Positions 1-7,310 of a DNA stretch of 14,992 bases are shown here, one piece after another. Numbering within the stretch: the stretch's first letter is position 1; each line of letters begins with the position of its first letter. The notes under the pieces were generated by a model that made no database searches, was not told where the DNA came from, and saw nothing but the letters and a program-made list of their open reading frames with translations. The DNA lies in the NCBI GenBank assembly GCA_046483065.1, contig JAWODW010000098.1:1-14992 (forward strand). The letters are read 5' to 3'. This stretch comes from JAWVYT01 sp046483065. GTDB lineage: Bacteria; Gemmatimonadota; Gemmatimonadetes; Longimicrobiales; RSA9. Made by a program: the position numbers and the translations under genes.

Positions 1-579
1 GTCGTCCGCCGGGAATCGCCCCCCTTCCAGGCCTCGTACACGCTGCCATACCGGGTGGACGAGCGGGACACCGGCGATGACGCGCCGTTCTTCGGACCGC
101 CGGGCCCCGCGGCGCTGGAGTCGACGCCGCTGATCCAGGTGGAGGACCCCCGGATCGTGGAGACCGCCCGGCAGATCGCCGATGGCGCCACGGACCCGGC
201 GGTCGTAGCTCGTCGCCTGAAGGACTGGGTCTACGAGCGGCTGGAGAAGAATATCACGCTGAGCATCCCGAGCGCCGTGCAGGTGCTGGAGATGGGCCAG
301 GGCGACTGCAACGAGCACACGGTGTTGTACGTGGCGCTGGCCCGTGCACTGGGCCTCCCGACGCGCACGGCGGTGGGCCTGGTCCACGTGAACGGCCGGT
401 TCTACTACCACGCGTGGCCGGAGGTCTGGCTCGACGAGTGGGTCGCGGTGGACCCGACGCTCGACCAGTACCCCGCCGACGCCATGCACCTGCGGTTCCT
501 GGTGGGCGGGCTGGCCCGCCAGGTGGAGCTCATCCGGCTGATCGGCCGCCTCGACCTCGATATCGTGAGCAGCACATGA
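1..579 (+). CDS. Transglutaminase-like domain protein (C-terminal part, 5' end outside window)
   Basis: The reading frame is open from base 1, so the gene begins upstream; 192 codons are visible. The core carries the Cys-His-Asp triad of the transglutaminase-like (papain-fold) superfamily: Cys in GDCNEHT (codon 103, bases 307-309), His in YYHAW (codon 137) and Asp in VAVDPT (codon 151). The spacing and the aromatic residues around His fit the Transglut_core family, whose bacterial members are mostly proteases or amidases rather than crosslinking enzymes. The missing N-terminal part could hold a signal peptide or membrane segment, which cannot be seen here. The stop overlaps the start of the ABC ATPase gene by 4 bp (ATGA), implying translational coupling with an exporter. 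The family is confident; the substrate is unknown. Confidence 0.85.
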   Translation, partial: VVRRESPPFQASYTLPYRVDERDTGDDAPFFGPPGPAALESTPLIQVEDPRIVETARQIADGATDPAVVARRLKDWVYERLEKNITLSIPSAVQVLEMGQGDCNEHTVLYVALARALGLPTRTAVGLVHVNGRFYYHAWPEVWLDEWVAVDPTLDQYPADAMHLRFLVGGLARQVELIRLIGRLDLDIVSST

Positions 580-1346
580 TCCGCCTGGAAGGCCTGACGA
601 AGACGTACGGGAAGTTCACCGCCGTGCACCCGCTGGACCTGGAGGTACCGGCGGGCCAGCTCTTCGGGTTCCTGGGGCCGAACGGTGCCGGGAAGACGAC
701 GACGATCCGGATGCTGACCGGGGTGCTCCGGCCCACGGCCGGCCGCGTGCTCATCGGCGGCCACGACGTGGCGGTGGCGCCGGGGCGGGCGAAGCAGCTC
801 CTGGGCTATATCCCGGACCGGCCGTTCCTCTACGAGAAGCTGACGGGCCGTGAGTTCCTGCGCTTCGTCAGCGGGCTCTGGGGCCAGGACGGGAAGGCGG
901 CGGAGCAGCGGGGCGAGGAGCTGCTGGACCTGTTCGAGCTGGCCGACTGGAAGGACACGCTCATCGAGAGCTACAGCCACGGGATGCGGCAGAAGCTGCT
1001 GATCAGCTCGGCGCTGATCCACGGCCCGCGGCTGATCGTGGTGGACGAGCCCATGGTGGGGCTGGACCCCCGGGCCGCCCGGATGATCAAGGACCTGCTG
1101 CGGACGTTCGTGGAAGAGGGCGGCACGATCTTCATGTCCACGCATACACTGGAAGTGGCGGAGGCGCTGTGCGACCGGATCGCCATCATCCAGGACGGCC
1201 GGATCCGGGCGGATGGCACGATGGAGGAGCTCCGGGCGGAGGCGGAGGCGGGCGCCGTGGGGCTCGAGGAGATCTTCCTGAAGCTGACGGGCGGCGAGGA
1301 CGTGGCCGAGCTCATCGCGTCGCTGAAGAAGGTCGCGGAGGGCTGA
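576..1346 (+). CDS. ABC transporter ATP-binding protein (ABC-2 export type)
   Basis: A 256-residue nucleotide-binding subunit with all the expected ABC motifs: Walker A GPNGAGKT (34-41), signature SYSHGMRQK (132-140, the variant usual in ABC-2 ATPases in place of LSGGQ), Walker B LIVVDEP (153-159), D-loop GLDP (162-165) and switch His190 in MSTH. The Q-loop position reads GYIPDRP, with Asp where many ABC proteins have Gln; from memory this is also seen in EcsA-like exporter ATPases. It should hydrolyse ATP on the cytoplasmic face to drive the permease encoded 3 bp downstream. The ATG at 576 overlaps the preceding stop (ATGA), and homology to ABC N-termini begins here (IRLEGLTKTYG), so the longer upstream frame is not used. 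The substrate is not predictable. Confidence 0.93.
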   Translation: MIRLEGLTKTYGKFTAVHPLDLEVPAGQLFGFLGPNGAGKTTTIRMLTGVLRPTAGRVLIGGHDVAVAPGRAKQLLGYIPDRPFLYEKLTGREFLRFVSGLWGQDGKAAEQRGEELLDLFELADWKDTLIESYSHGMRQKLLISSALIHGPRLIVVDEPMVGLDPRAARMIKDLLRTFVEEGGTIFMSTHTLEVAEALCDRIAIIQDGRIRADGTMEELRAEAEAGAVGLEEIFLKLTGGEDVAELIASLKKVAEG

Positions 1347-1349
1347 CGG

Positions 1350-3098
1350 GTGGCCACGCGCGTCCCCCTCTTCGGCGGGCTGGCGGAGGAGTTCGAGCCA
1401 GGCCGGTCGACCCGGATCAGCACGCTCCATCTCCTGGCGCCGAAGTGGCGTTCGATGCGCCGGCGCTCCGGTGGCGAGGGGGGTGGGGCCCGGGCGCTGA
1501 TCCTGGGGTTCGTGGGCTTCCTCTTCTTCATGATGATGTTCGGCATCCTGTTCCGGATGCTGATCTACTTCCGACAGGCGGAAGGGATCGGGGAGGTGCT
1601 GGCGGTGAAGCTCATGAGCCTGGTGCTGCTGAGCTTCATGGCGATCCTGCTCCTGTCGAACGTGATCGCGGCGCTCTCGAGCTTCTTCCTGGCCCGGGAC
1701 CTGGAGCTGCTCATGGCGTCGCCCACCGACACGCTCAAGGTCTACGGCGCCCGCCTCCTGGAGACGCTGACCTACTCGTCGTGGATGGTGGCCCTCATGA
1801 TGGTGCCGCTCCTGACCGCGTACGGCGTGGTCTATCGGGGCGGGCTGCTCTTCGCGGGGGTGTCGCTGGTGACCATGGCCGCGTTCTTCGTGATCCCGGC
1901 CGTGGCGGGCAGCGCCGTGACGCTCCTGCTGGTGAACGTGTTCCCCGCCCGGCGGGCCCGGGACCTCCTGGCGCTCATCGGGCTCTTTGCCGCCGCCGGC
2001 GTGATCCTCCTCTTCCGCCTGCTCCGCCCGGAGCAGATCATGAGCCCGGAAGGGTTCAACAGTCTGGTCGACTTCATCGCGGCGCTCCAGACGCCGGGCT
2101 CGGTATGGCTGCCGAGCGAGTGGGCGGCGGAGGCGATCATGGCGCCGCTCCGGTCGGGCCGGGCCGACTGGTTCCCCCTCATCCTGCTGGTGAGCACGGC
2201 CGGTGGTCTGGTGGTGGCGGGGGCGTGGCTTCACGGCCGGTACTTCTCCGAGGGGTTCAGCAAGGCGCAGGAAGGGGCCTCGCTGAAGGAGGCTACGGAG
2301 CACCGGGGCTCCGTGGTGGACAGGGTCTTCGGGCGGCTCGCGCCTGCGGGCCGGGCGTTGGTAGTGAAGGACATCCGGACCTTCTTCCGGGACACGACCC
2401 AGTGGAGCCAGCTGATCCTGCTGGCGGTGCTGGTGGTGGTGTACGTGTACAACATCAAGGTGCTGCCGCTGTACACGGGCGTGGAGGTCGGGTTCTTCCT
2501 GGTGAACGTGGTCAGCTTCCTGAACCTGGGGCTGGCCGGGTTCGTCCTGGCGGCCATCGCCGCCCGGTTCCTGTTCCCGACGGTGAGCCTGGAGGGCCGG
2601 ACGCTCTGGCTGCTCCGCTCGTCGCCGCTCCAGCTCCGCCGCCTGGTGTGGAGCAAGTACTGGGTCAACGTGGTGCCGCTCCTGGTGGTGGCCATCACCC
2701 TGACGGCAGGGACCAACTACATCCTGGAGATCGGCCCGTTCGTCATGGTCCTGTCGCTGGTTACCATCACGGTCATGACGTTCGCCATCGCCGCGCTGGC
2801 GCTGGGCTTCGGCGCCATGTTCCCCCGCTTCGACACCACGAATGCCGCCGATATCCCCACGGGGTTCGGCGGGCTCCTCTTCATGATGACCGCCATCGCG
2901 TATCTGGCGGCGGTCATCGTCCTCGAGGCGTGGCCCGTGTACGCAGTGCTCCAGGCCCGGCTCAACGACGAGCCGCTGGCCACCGGCGCCATCGTGTGGC
3001 TGGGGGCCGGGCTCGCCGGCGCGGCCCTCCTCTCGGCGCTGGCCATCTGGCTCCCGCTCCGGGCGGCCGTCCGCCGGATCGCCGTCCTCGAGGTGTAA
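1350..3098 (+). CDS. ABC exporter permease, large ABC-2-like membrane protein
   Basis: A 582-residue polytopic membrane protein partnered with the ATPase immediately upstream. It has many hydrophobic helices in two halves, roughly residues 50-310 and 345-575, joined by a soluble stretch (about 285-340). The protein looks like two fused six-helix permease units, which explains a length about twice that of a usual ABC-2 permease. Segments such as FFLARDLELLMASPT (about 112-126) and LVVKDIRTFFRDTTQW (about 338-353) resemble the family annotated as 'putative ABC exporter', by recollection rather than search. The start is GTG at 1350, preceded by GGAGGG at 1337-1342 with 7 nt spacing. It may export an envelope component or peptide; the neighbouring transglutaminase-like enzyme hints at a peptide or protein substrate, which is speculation. 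Confidence 0.85.
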   Translation: MATRVPLFGGLAEEFEPGRSTRISTLHLLAPKWRSMRRRSGGEGGGARALILGFVGFLFFMMMFGILFRMLIYFRQAEGIGEVLAVKLMSLVLLSFMAILLLSNVIAALSSFFLARDLELLMASPTDTLKVYGARLLETLTYSSWMVALMMVPLLTAYGVVYRGGLLFAGVSLVTMAAFFVIPAVAGSAVTLLLVNVFPARRARDLLALIGLFAAAGVILLFRLLRPEQIMSPEGFNSLVDFIAALQTPGSVWLPSEWAAEAIMAPLRSGRADWFPLILLVSTAGGLVVAGAWLHGRYFSEGFSKAQEGASLKEATEHRGSVVDRVFGRLAPAGRALVVKDIRTFFRDTTQWSQLILLAVLVVVYVYNIKVLPLYTGVEVGFFLVNVVSFLNLGLAGFVLAAIAARFLFPTVSLEGRTLWLLRSSPLQLRRLVWSKYWVNVVPLLVVAITLTAGTNYILEIGPFVMVLSLVTITVMTFAIAALALGFGAMFPRFDTTNAADIPTGFGGLLFMMTAIAYLAAVIVLEAWPVYAVLQARLNDEPLATGAIVWLGAGLAGAALLSALAIWLPLRAAVRRIAVLEV

Positions 3099-3100
3099 CC

Positions 3101-3979
3101 GTGGCCGCGGAGACGCGCCGGGCCGCCGACCTGGAGCTGGCCCTTGGCGCGGCGCACGCCGCGGGTGTGGTGGTCATGGAGACGTTCGGGACGGACCCGG
3201 AGGTGCGCCACAAGGGCCCGGACCAGCCCGTGACCGAAGCGGACCTGGCGGCGGACGCCCTGCTGAGGGAGCGACTCATGGGGGCGCGTCCGGGGTACGG
3301 CTGGCTGTCGGAGGAGAGCGTGGATCGACCGGATCGGCTCGAGCGGTCCCGGGTCTGGGTGGTGGATCCGGTGGACGGGACCCGCTCCTTTATCCAGGGG
3401 TACCGGGAGTTCGCGGTGAGTGTAGCGTTGGCCGAGGCCGGGAGGCCCGTGGTGGGCGTGATCTACAACCCGGCGGCGGACCACGTGGTGTGGGGCACGG
3501 CCGGGGGTGGTGCCTGGTCCGTGGAGGGCTGGAGCGGTGAGTTGGAGGTCGGCGGTGAGGGCTCCATGGCAGGGGCCCTCTGCCTGGACGCTCGGACGGC
3601 GCCGGAGGATACCCTCCTCGCCTCCCGGAGCGAGCGGAAGGCCGGTGAGTTCGAGGCGTTCGAGGCCGGGTGGACGATCCGGGAGGTGGGCAGCACGGCG
3701 TGGAAGCTGGCGGGCGCCGCCATGGGGTGGGGCGCGTATATCAGCCGCGGCCCGAAGTCGGAGTGGGACGTGGCGGCGGGCGTGCTGATCGTGGGCGAGG
3801 CGGGGGGTGTGGTGACCGACATGGATGGAAACGCCATCACGTTCAACCGACCGCGGCCGTACGTGCACGGTGTGGTGGCCGCCCGCCCGGCGGTCCACGG
3901 CCCGCTCGTGGGACGGGCCCGGACGCTGCCGGCGCCGCGGCTCGACAGAGAAGCGTGGACGGGTGACGAGGAGGGATGA
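3101..3979 (+). CDS. Inositol monophosphatase family phosphatase
   Basis: A 292-residue member of the Mg2+-dependent IMPase/FIG fold superfamily (inositol-1-phosphatase, CysQ-type PAP phosphatase, HisN-type histidinol phosphatase). The metal-site signatures are present: Glu-Glu in WLSEESVD (71-72), DPVDGT (89-94) followed by RSFIQG, and the C-terminal WDVAAG (222-227). Full family length indicates an intact enzyme that removes phosphate from a small sugar, nucleotide or histidinol phosphate in the cytoplasm. Sequence alone does not settle the substrate; no his or cys genes are adjacent. The GTG start at 3101 has GAGGTG at 3090-3095, 5 nt upstream, and lies 2 bp after the permease stop. A much longer open frame extends upstream through the permease gene but is an out-of-frame shadow. 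It probably belongs to the same transcript. Confidence 0.9.
   Translation: MAAETRRAADLELALGAAHAAGVVVMETFGTDPEVRHKGPDQPVTEADLAADALLRERLMGARPGYGWLSEESVDRPDRLERSRVWVVDPVDGTRSFIQGYREFAVSVALAEAGRPVVGVIYNPAADHVVWGTAGGGAWSVEGWSGELEVGGEGSMAGALCLDARTAPEDTLLASRSERKAGEFEAFEAGWTIREVGSTAWKLAGAAMGWGAYISRGPKSEWDVAAGVLIVGEAGGVVTDMDGNAITFNRPRPYVHGVVAARPAVHGPLVGRARTLPAPRLDREAWTGDEEG
3968..3975 (+). promoter_or_regulatory. Shine-Dalgarno site deciding the small membrane protein start
   Basis: GAGGAGGG is a near-perfect anti-16S match. It has no spacing to ATG 3976 but about 7 nt (from AGGAGG) to ATG 3982, which points to 3982 as the real initiation codon. It lies inside the end of the phosphatase gene. Confidence 0.6.
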
Positions 3980-3981
3980 CC

Positions 3982-4176
3982 ATGTGGTACTGGATCGGAG
4001 GGGTACTGGCGCTGCTGCTCGGGATCTACATCGGGCTCGGGTTCCCGGGGCTCCCGGGACGCGAAGATCGGGTACTGCCGGGAGGCAGGAAGCGTCGGAA
4101 GCGGCACTTCACGCCGCTGGACCTGCTCCGCAGCGAGGACAAGGCCAGCGACAAGCGCCGGAGGGGCGACCGATGA
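3982..4176 (+). CDS. Small single-helix membrane protein, unknown function
   Basis: A 64-residue protein with one hydrophobic segment at the N-terminus (WIGGVLALLLGIYIGLGF, about 4-21), then a short soluble tail dominated by Lys and Arg (GGRKRRKRH, and KRRRGDR at the end). The positive-inside rule suggests the tail is cytoplasmic. I recognise no family. Two starts are possible: ATG 3976, which overlaps the phosphatase stop, or ATG 3982. The strong GAGGAGGG at 3968-3975 abuts the first ATG but sits at an ideal distance from the second, so 3982 is preferred. Frame continuity, the clear helix and the packed spacing to both neighbours support a real gene. Its role is unknown; it could be an accessory or tethering peptide. 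Confidence 0.65.
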   Translation: MWYWIGGVLALLLGIYIGLGFPGLPGREDRVLPGGRKRRKRHFTPLDLLRSEDKASDKRRRGDR

Positions 4177-4186
4177 TGGGGGCTCC

Positions 4187-4645
4187 ATGAGCGGTGGCCT
4201 GCGTCCCGAGCAGTTCCGTCTCGTCCACGAGGTGGCCGTCCGGTTCCGGGACCTGGATCCCATGGACCACGCCCACCATTCCCTGCCTCTCATGTACTGG
4301 GAGGACGCCCGGGCCCGGTACTGGCGGGAGGTGGCGGGCCGGCGGGACGTGACGGCCATCGACTACGTGGTGGGCGAGTTCACACTCCGCTACCACCAGC
4401 GGATCACGTTCCCGGCCACGCTCCGGGCGGGGGTCCGGGTCACGCGCCTGGGCGAGAAGAGCTTCGACATGGAGTACGGCCTTTGGGACGCCGACGGCCG
4501 ACTCATGGCCTCGGGGAACAGCACCCAGGTCATGTTCGACTATGACGCCGGCCGGTCGAAGCTCCTGGACCCGGAGACCCGGGCACGGATCGAGGCGTTC
4601 GAGGGGCGCCGCCTCACGTCAGCGCCTGGATCCCCACCAGGCTGA
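4187..4645 (+). CDS. Acyl-CoA thioesterase, hotdog fold (4HBT/YbgC-like)
   Basis: A 152-residue protein of the usual size for a single hotdog domain. The N-terminal segment RFRDLDPMDHAHHS (20-32 region) followed by LMYWEDAR matches the 4HBT/YbgC active-site region. Asp24 is seven residues before His31, the same spacing as the catalytic Asp and following His in YbgC. The downstream pattern VGEFTLRYHQRITFPATLRAG is the typical strand pair of this family. It should hydrolyse an acyl-CoA thioester in the cytoplasm; chain preference is unknown. The start is ATG 4187, 10 bp after the small membrane protein stop, with a G-rich stretch just upstream. The 3' end overlaps the oppositely transcribed DUF445 gene by 32 bp (4614-4645), so the last ten or so residues, rich in Pro and Ser, are probably a non-essential tail. 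Confidence 0.87.
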   Translation: MSGGLRPEQFRLVHEVAVRFRDLDPMDHAHHSLPLMYWEDARARYWREVAGRRDVTAIDYVVGEFTLRYHQRITFPATLRAGVRVTRLGEKSFDMEYGLWDADGRLMASGNSTQVMFDYDAGRSKLLDPETRARIEAFEGRRLTSAPGSPPG

Positions 4646-6179
4646 TCCCGATGATGGCGCCCAGCACATAGCCCAGGTAGATGATGAGCTGGAGCTCCCG
4701 CTGGGTCACGCTCCGGACCAGCTCCTCCACCTTCTGCATGGGGTATTCCAGGATCTTCTGCTCCACGCGACCGGCCACATCCACCCGTTGGGCCACGTCC
4801 GGGACCTGCTCCTGCAGCCACCCCCAGAGCGGCTCGTCGATGGCCTCCCGGATCCGGGAGGCCGCGTCCTCGCCCACCAGGCTCGCCGGCCGGCCGATCG
4901 GCCGCTCGAGGGCGAGCTGGACCCCGCGTTCGGCGATCTCCTCCGCCATGCTCCGGGCCTCCGGGCTCCGGGCCGCGGCCACCAGCGCGTCGGCCACGTT
5001 GTCGGAGGAGAGGCGTCCCAGGAGGTCGCCCCAGGTGCGGTCCTCCGCGGCGCCCAGCGTGGACCGGAGCTTCTCGACCAGGAACTCGCCGGTGCCCGGG
5101 TCGCGTGCCACGCCGAGGACCCAGCCGACGACGGTGTCCTTCACCTGCTCCACACTGGGATCGCCAGGTCGGCCCAGGACATCCACCACGGGGCGCCGGA
5201 GGAAGTCGACGATGGCGTCGTTCACGCTCCGGGCCATGGCATCGCGCACGGCGTCGTCGTGGAGCAGCTCCGAGAGGTTGGCGGCGCCCTCGGTCTCCAT
5301 GGTCTTGATAACCCGGTCCACGGTGTCGGGCGGGATGATGAGCGCCGCCACCACCCGCTTGTAGAAGTTCAGGTCCTGGAGGAACCGCTCCAGGAGCCGG
5401 TGCAGGACGGCCCGAACCCGTTCCCGTGCCTCCGGGTCCTCGAGGAGCGAGGCGAGGCGCTCGATGGCGAGGGGGAGATAGCCGGCGATCCCTTTCTCCA
5501 CGGCGGACACGAGGCCTACGGGGAGGATGTCCTCGAACGTCTGGTCGGGCTCCAGGAGCCGCTCGGTGGTGCGGGCCAGGTAGTCCTGGATGGCCCGTTC
5601 GAAGCCCGGGCCGCCCACGGCGTCGGCGATGAGGCGGTGGGCCAGCTCCGTGAGCGCCTCCTCCCGCTCCTCGGTAAGGATCTCGGAGACGGGCCGGTCC
5701 CGTACCTCGTCCATGAGCCGGGCGGTCCAGCCCCGGGCCGCGTCCTCGAAGGCCTCGGACGCCAGGTACCGGTCGAGGCGCTGGAGCGCCGAGTCGGCCA
5801 CGTCGTCGAGGATCGGCCGGACCTCGGCCACCACGGCGGCGGGCAGCAGCTCCCGGAGACTCCCCCGCTCCCGCTCCAGGAGGTCGGTCAGGAAGGCATC
5901 GAGGCGGTCGCGGAACGCGTTGCGGAACGTTGGCTCGGCCAGCGCGCGGGCCAGGTCATCGCCGGTCAGGAGGCGCTCGCCCACGGCCTGCCCCATGGCC
6001 CGGGCGAGGCGTTCCCGGTTCTTGGGGATGGCGCCCTGGAAGAGGCGGAGCCGCCGTTTCCCGACGGTGGGCGGCTCGTACGGATGGAAGAGCATCCAGA
6101 TGGCGACGCTGTTGGTCACGCCACCGGCCAGCGAGCCGAAGGCCACGGTCAGAGCGGCCTCGAGGGCGGGCGTGATCAC
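4614..6179 (-). CDS. DUF445 family membrane protein
   Basis: A 521-residue protein. The N-terminus holds a hydrophobic helix (about 8-30) with the family-typical run GGVTNSVAIWMLFHPYEP (19-36), then IPKNRERLARAMGQAVGERL (51-70), which closely follows the DUF445 (YheB-type) pattern of TN..A..MLF.P and IPK.R..LA..... The middle is a long charged, helical domain with repeated 'LLERFL/LLEPD' amphipathic segments. A second hydrophobic helix lies at the extreme C-terminus (about 497-519). The architecture is therefore a membrane hairpin anchoring a large soluble helical region. Its function is unknown in the family; spore or envelope roles have been discussed. The start GTG 6179 overlaps the stop of the lipoprotein gene (GTGA), suggesting co-translation. 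The tail overlaps the thioesterase gene on the other strand. Confidence 0.85.
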   Translation of the reverse strand: MITPALEAALTVAFGSLAGGVTNSVAIWMLFHPYEPPTVGKRRLRLFQGAIPKNRERLARAMGQAVGERLLTGDDLARALAEPTFRNAFRDRLDAFLTDLLERERGSLRELLPAAVVAEVRPILDDVADSALQRLDRYLASEAFEDAARGWTARLMDEVRDRPVSEILTEEREEALTELAHRLIADAVGGPGFERAIQDYLARTTERLLEPDQTFEDILPVGLVSAVEKGIAGYLPLAIERLASLLEDPEARERVRAVLHRLLERFLQDLNFYKRVVAALIIPPDTVDRVIKTMETEGAANLSELLHDDAVRDAMARSVNDAIVDFLRRPVVDVLGRPGDPSVEQVKDTVVGWVLGVARDPGTGEFLVEKLRSTLGAAEDRTWGDLLGRLSSDNVADALVAAARSPEARSMAEEIAERGVQLALERPIGRPASLVGEDAASRIREAIDEPLWGWLQEQVPDVAQRVDVAGRVEQKILEYPMQKVEELVRSVTQRELQLIIYLGYVLGAIIGISLVGIQALT

Positions 6180-7204
6180 CGCACGTGGCGCACGAGCCCG
6201 AAGACGTCCCGGCGGACGGACCGGTCTTCGATCCAGCCCGAGACCAGCGCATACGACAGCGTTTCGATCTCACCGGCCGGACCCAGGACGATGGGGTCCG
6301 TGGACTCCACCGTGAGCTCGCCGCTGAGCGCGCCGTCGGTGGAGACGATCCGCCAGGCGCTCGGGATCTGCACGCCGGTCTCCTCGTCCTGCGCCCACGC
6401 GGTGGGCTCCAGCCGGGTATCGGGTCGCGCCTCATCGCGGCCGGCGTTACGGACCCAGGCCAGTGCGCCGCCCGAGGCGGTGGCCAGCACGGCGTAGTAG
6501 CCGCCGTTGTTCAGCAGGAGCGCTTCGGCGCCCGACCGGGCGATGGGCGTCGGCGAGACGACGGGGCTCCGGGTGGTGTCGGCGGTGGTGTCCGTCCCGG
6601 GGGCTGCCGGGTCCCGCTGCACGAGCTGCGGGCTCACGGCCCGCCCGAGCTGGGCGTCCAGGAGGATACCGGGAACGCTCTCTTCGTCGATGGCGAGGCG
6701 GGCGCTGCGGAGGACGAGCTGAGTGCCGATGTCCGGGCTGTGCTCGGCGAGCGTGGCTCCGAGGTGCAGCCGCGTGGTCAGGGGGCCCCGGTGGGTGAGG
6801 GTGCCGAGGTCGCCGTTCTCGGTCACGGTCATCTTCAACGGGCCGTGGGGCACGAGTCGCCACGGCTCCCGCATGGGCTCCATCTCCCACCCGTCGTCCA
6901 TGAGGGTGCGCCAGCGGATGCCGTTCACGACCCGGGCCCGGACGCCACGCCGGATCCCGAGACTGTCGCTGAGGGCGACGAAATCGAAGACCGCCGCCGT
7001 GGGCAGGTCGGCGCCCGGGCCGAGGAAGATGAGCCGACGGTTGTACGCGGCCGTGGGCCCGAAGTCGGGCGCCACCTCGTCATCGGGGGGCGAACCGGTC
7101 CCGCCCCACGGCGAGCCGTCGCCACACGCCGGGACGGTGACGGCCAGGAGGAGAATGCTGATGATGTGAGCCGCTCGCATATGCGCTCGTTTCTTCGACT
7201 TCAT
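6176..7204 (-). CDS. Putative lipoprotein, unknown function
   Basis: A 342-residue secreted protein. A basic N-region (MKSKKRAHMR) and hydrophobic stretch (ISILLLAVT) lead to a lipobox ending in VPAC with lipidated Cys27, followed by a Gly/Ser/Pro-rich linker. The mature part is rich in short beta-strand-like segments (for example WRLVPHGPLKMTVTENGDLG and a closing ETLSYALVSGWIEDRSVRRD), suggesting a beta-sandwich or lipocalin-like fold, but I recognise no family. ATG 7204 is used; ATG 7180 (MRAAHIIS) is an equally plausible start and also leaves an intact signal peptide. Neither has a strong Shine-Dalgarno. It is the first gene of a two-gene unit with DUF445, overlapping it by 4 bp. The hydrophobic signal and lipobox make this strand the coding one against the antisense frames. 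Confidence 0.72.
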   Translation of the reverse strand: MKSKKRAHMRAAHIISILLLAVTVPACGDGSPWGGTGSPPDDEVAPDFGPTAAYNRRLIFLGPGADLPTAAVFDFVALSDSLGIRRGVRARVVNGIRWRTLMDDGWEMEPMREPWRLVPHGPLKMTVTENGDLGTLTHRGPLTTRLHLGATLAEHSPDIGTQLVLRSARLAIDEESVPGILLDAQLGRAVSPQLVQRDPAAPGTDTTADTTRSPVVSPTPIARSGAEALLLNNGGYYAVLATASGGALAWVRNAGRDEARPDTRLEPTAWAQDEETGVQIPSAWRIVSTDGALSGELTVESTDPIVLGPAGEIETLSYALVSGWIEDRSVRRDVFGLVRHVR

Positions 7205-7266
7205 GAAGGTATCGGGGCCGGCGGAAAAACTAGCATGGCGTCCGGGCGCCCGCTAACTTCTTCCGC

Positions 7267-7283
7267 CGCCGGCTCGGCCGGCG
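7267..7283. repeat. Perfect 7-bp inverted repeat in divergent spacer
   Basis: CGCCGGC-TCG-GCCGGCG lies in the 106-bp spacer between the lipoprotein gene (minus) and the symporter gene (plus), 27 bp before the symporter start. It could be an operator dyad or an mRNA hairpin in the symporter leader. No T-run follows, so it is not a classic terminator. In such GC-rich sequence a dyad of this size can arise by chance. Nothing else in the spacer gave a convincing promoter. Confidence 0.35.
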
Positions 7284-7310
7284 TGCCTGATTCCTCTGGA
7301 CGATCGGATT

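Noticed and set aside
405..2303. 632-codon open frame on the minus strand opposite the ABC genes
   Set aside because: It lies antisense to clearly recognised ABC ATPase and permease genes; its product is low-complexity Arg/His/Gln/Glu-rich, typical of GC-rich antisense frames.
4542..6497. 651-codon open frame on the plus strand opposite DUF445
   Set aside because: DUF445 motifs and membrane helices are on the minus strand; the plus product is rich in His, Gly, Pro and Glu without any recognisable domain.
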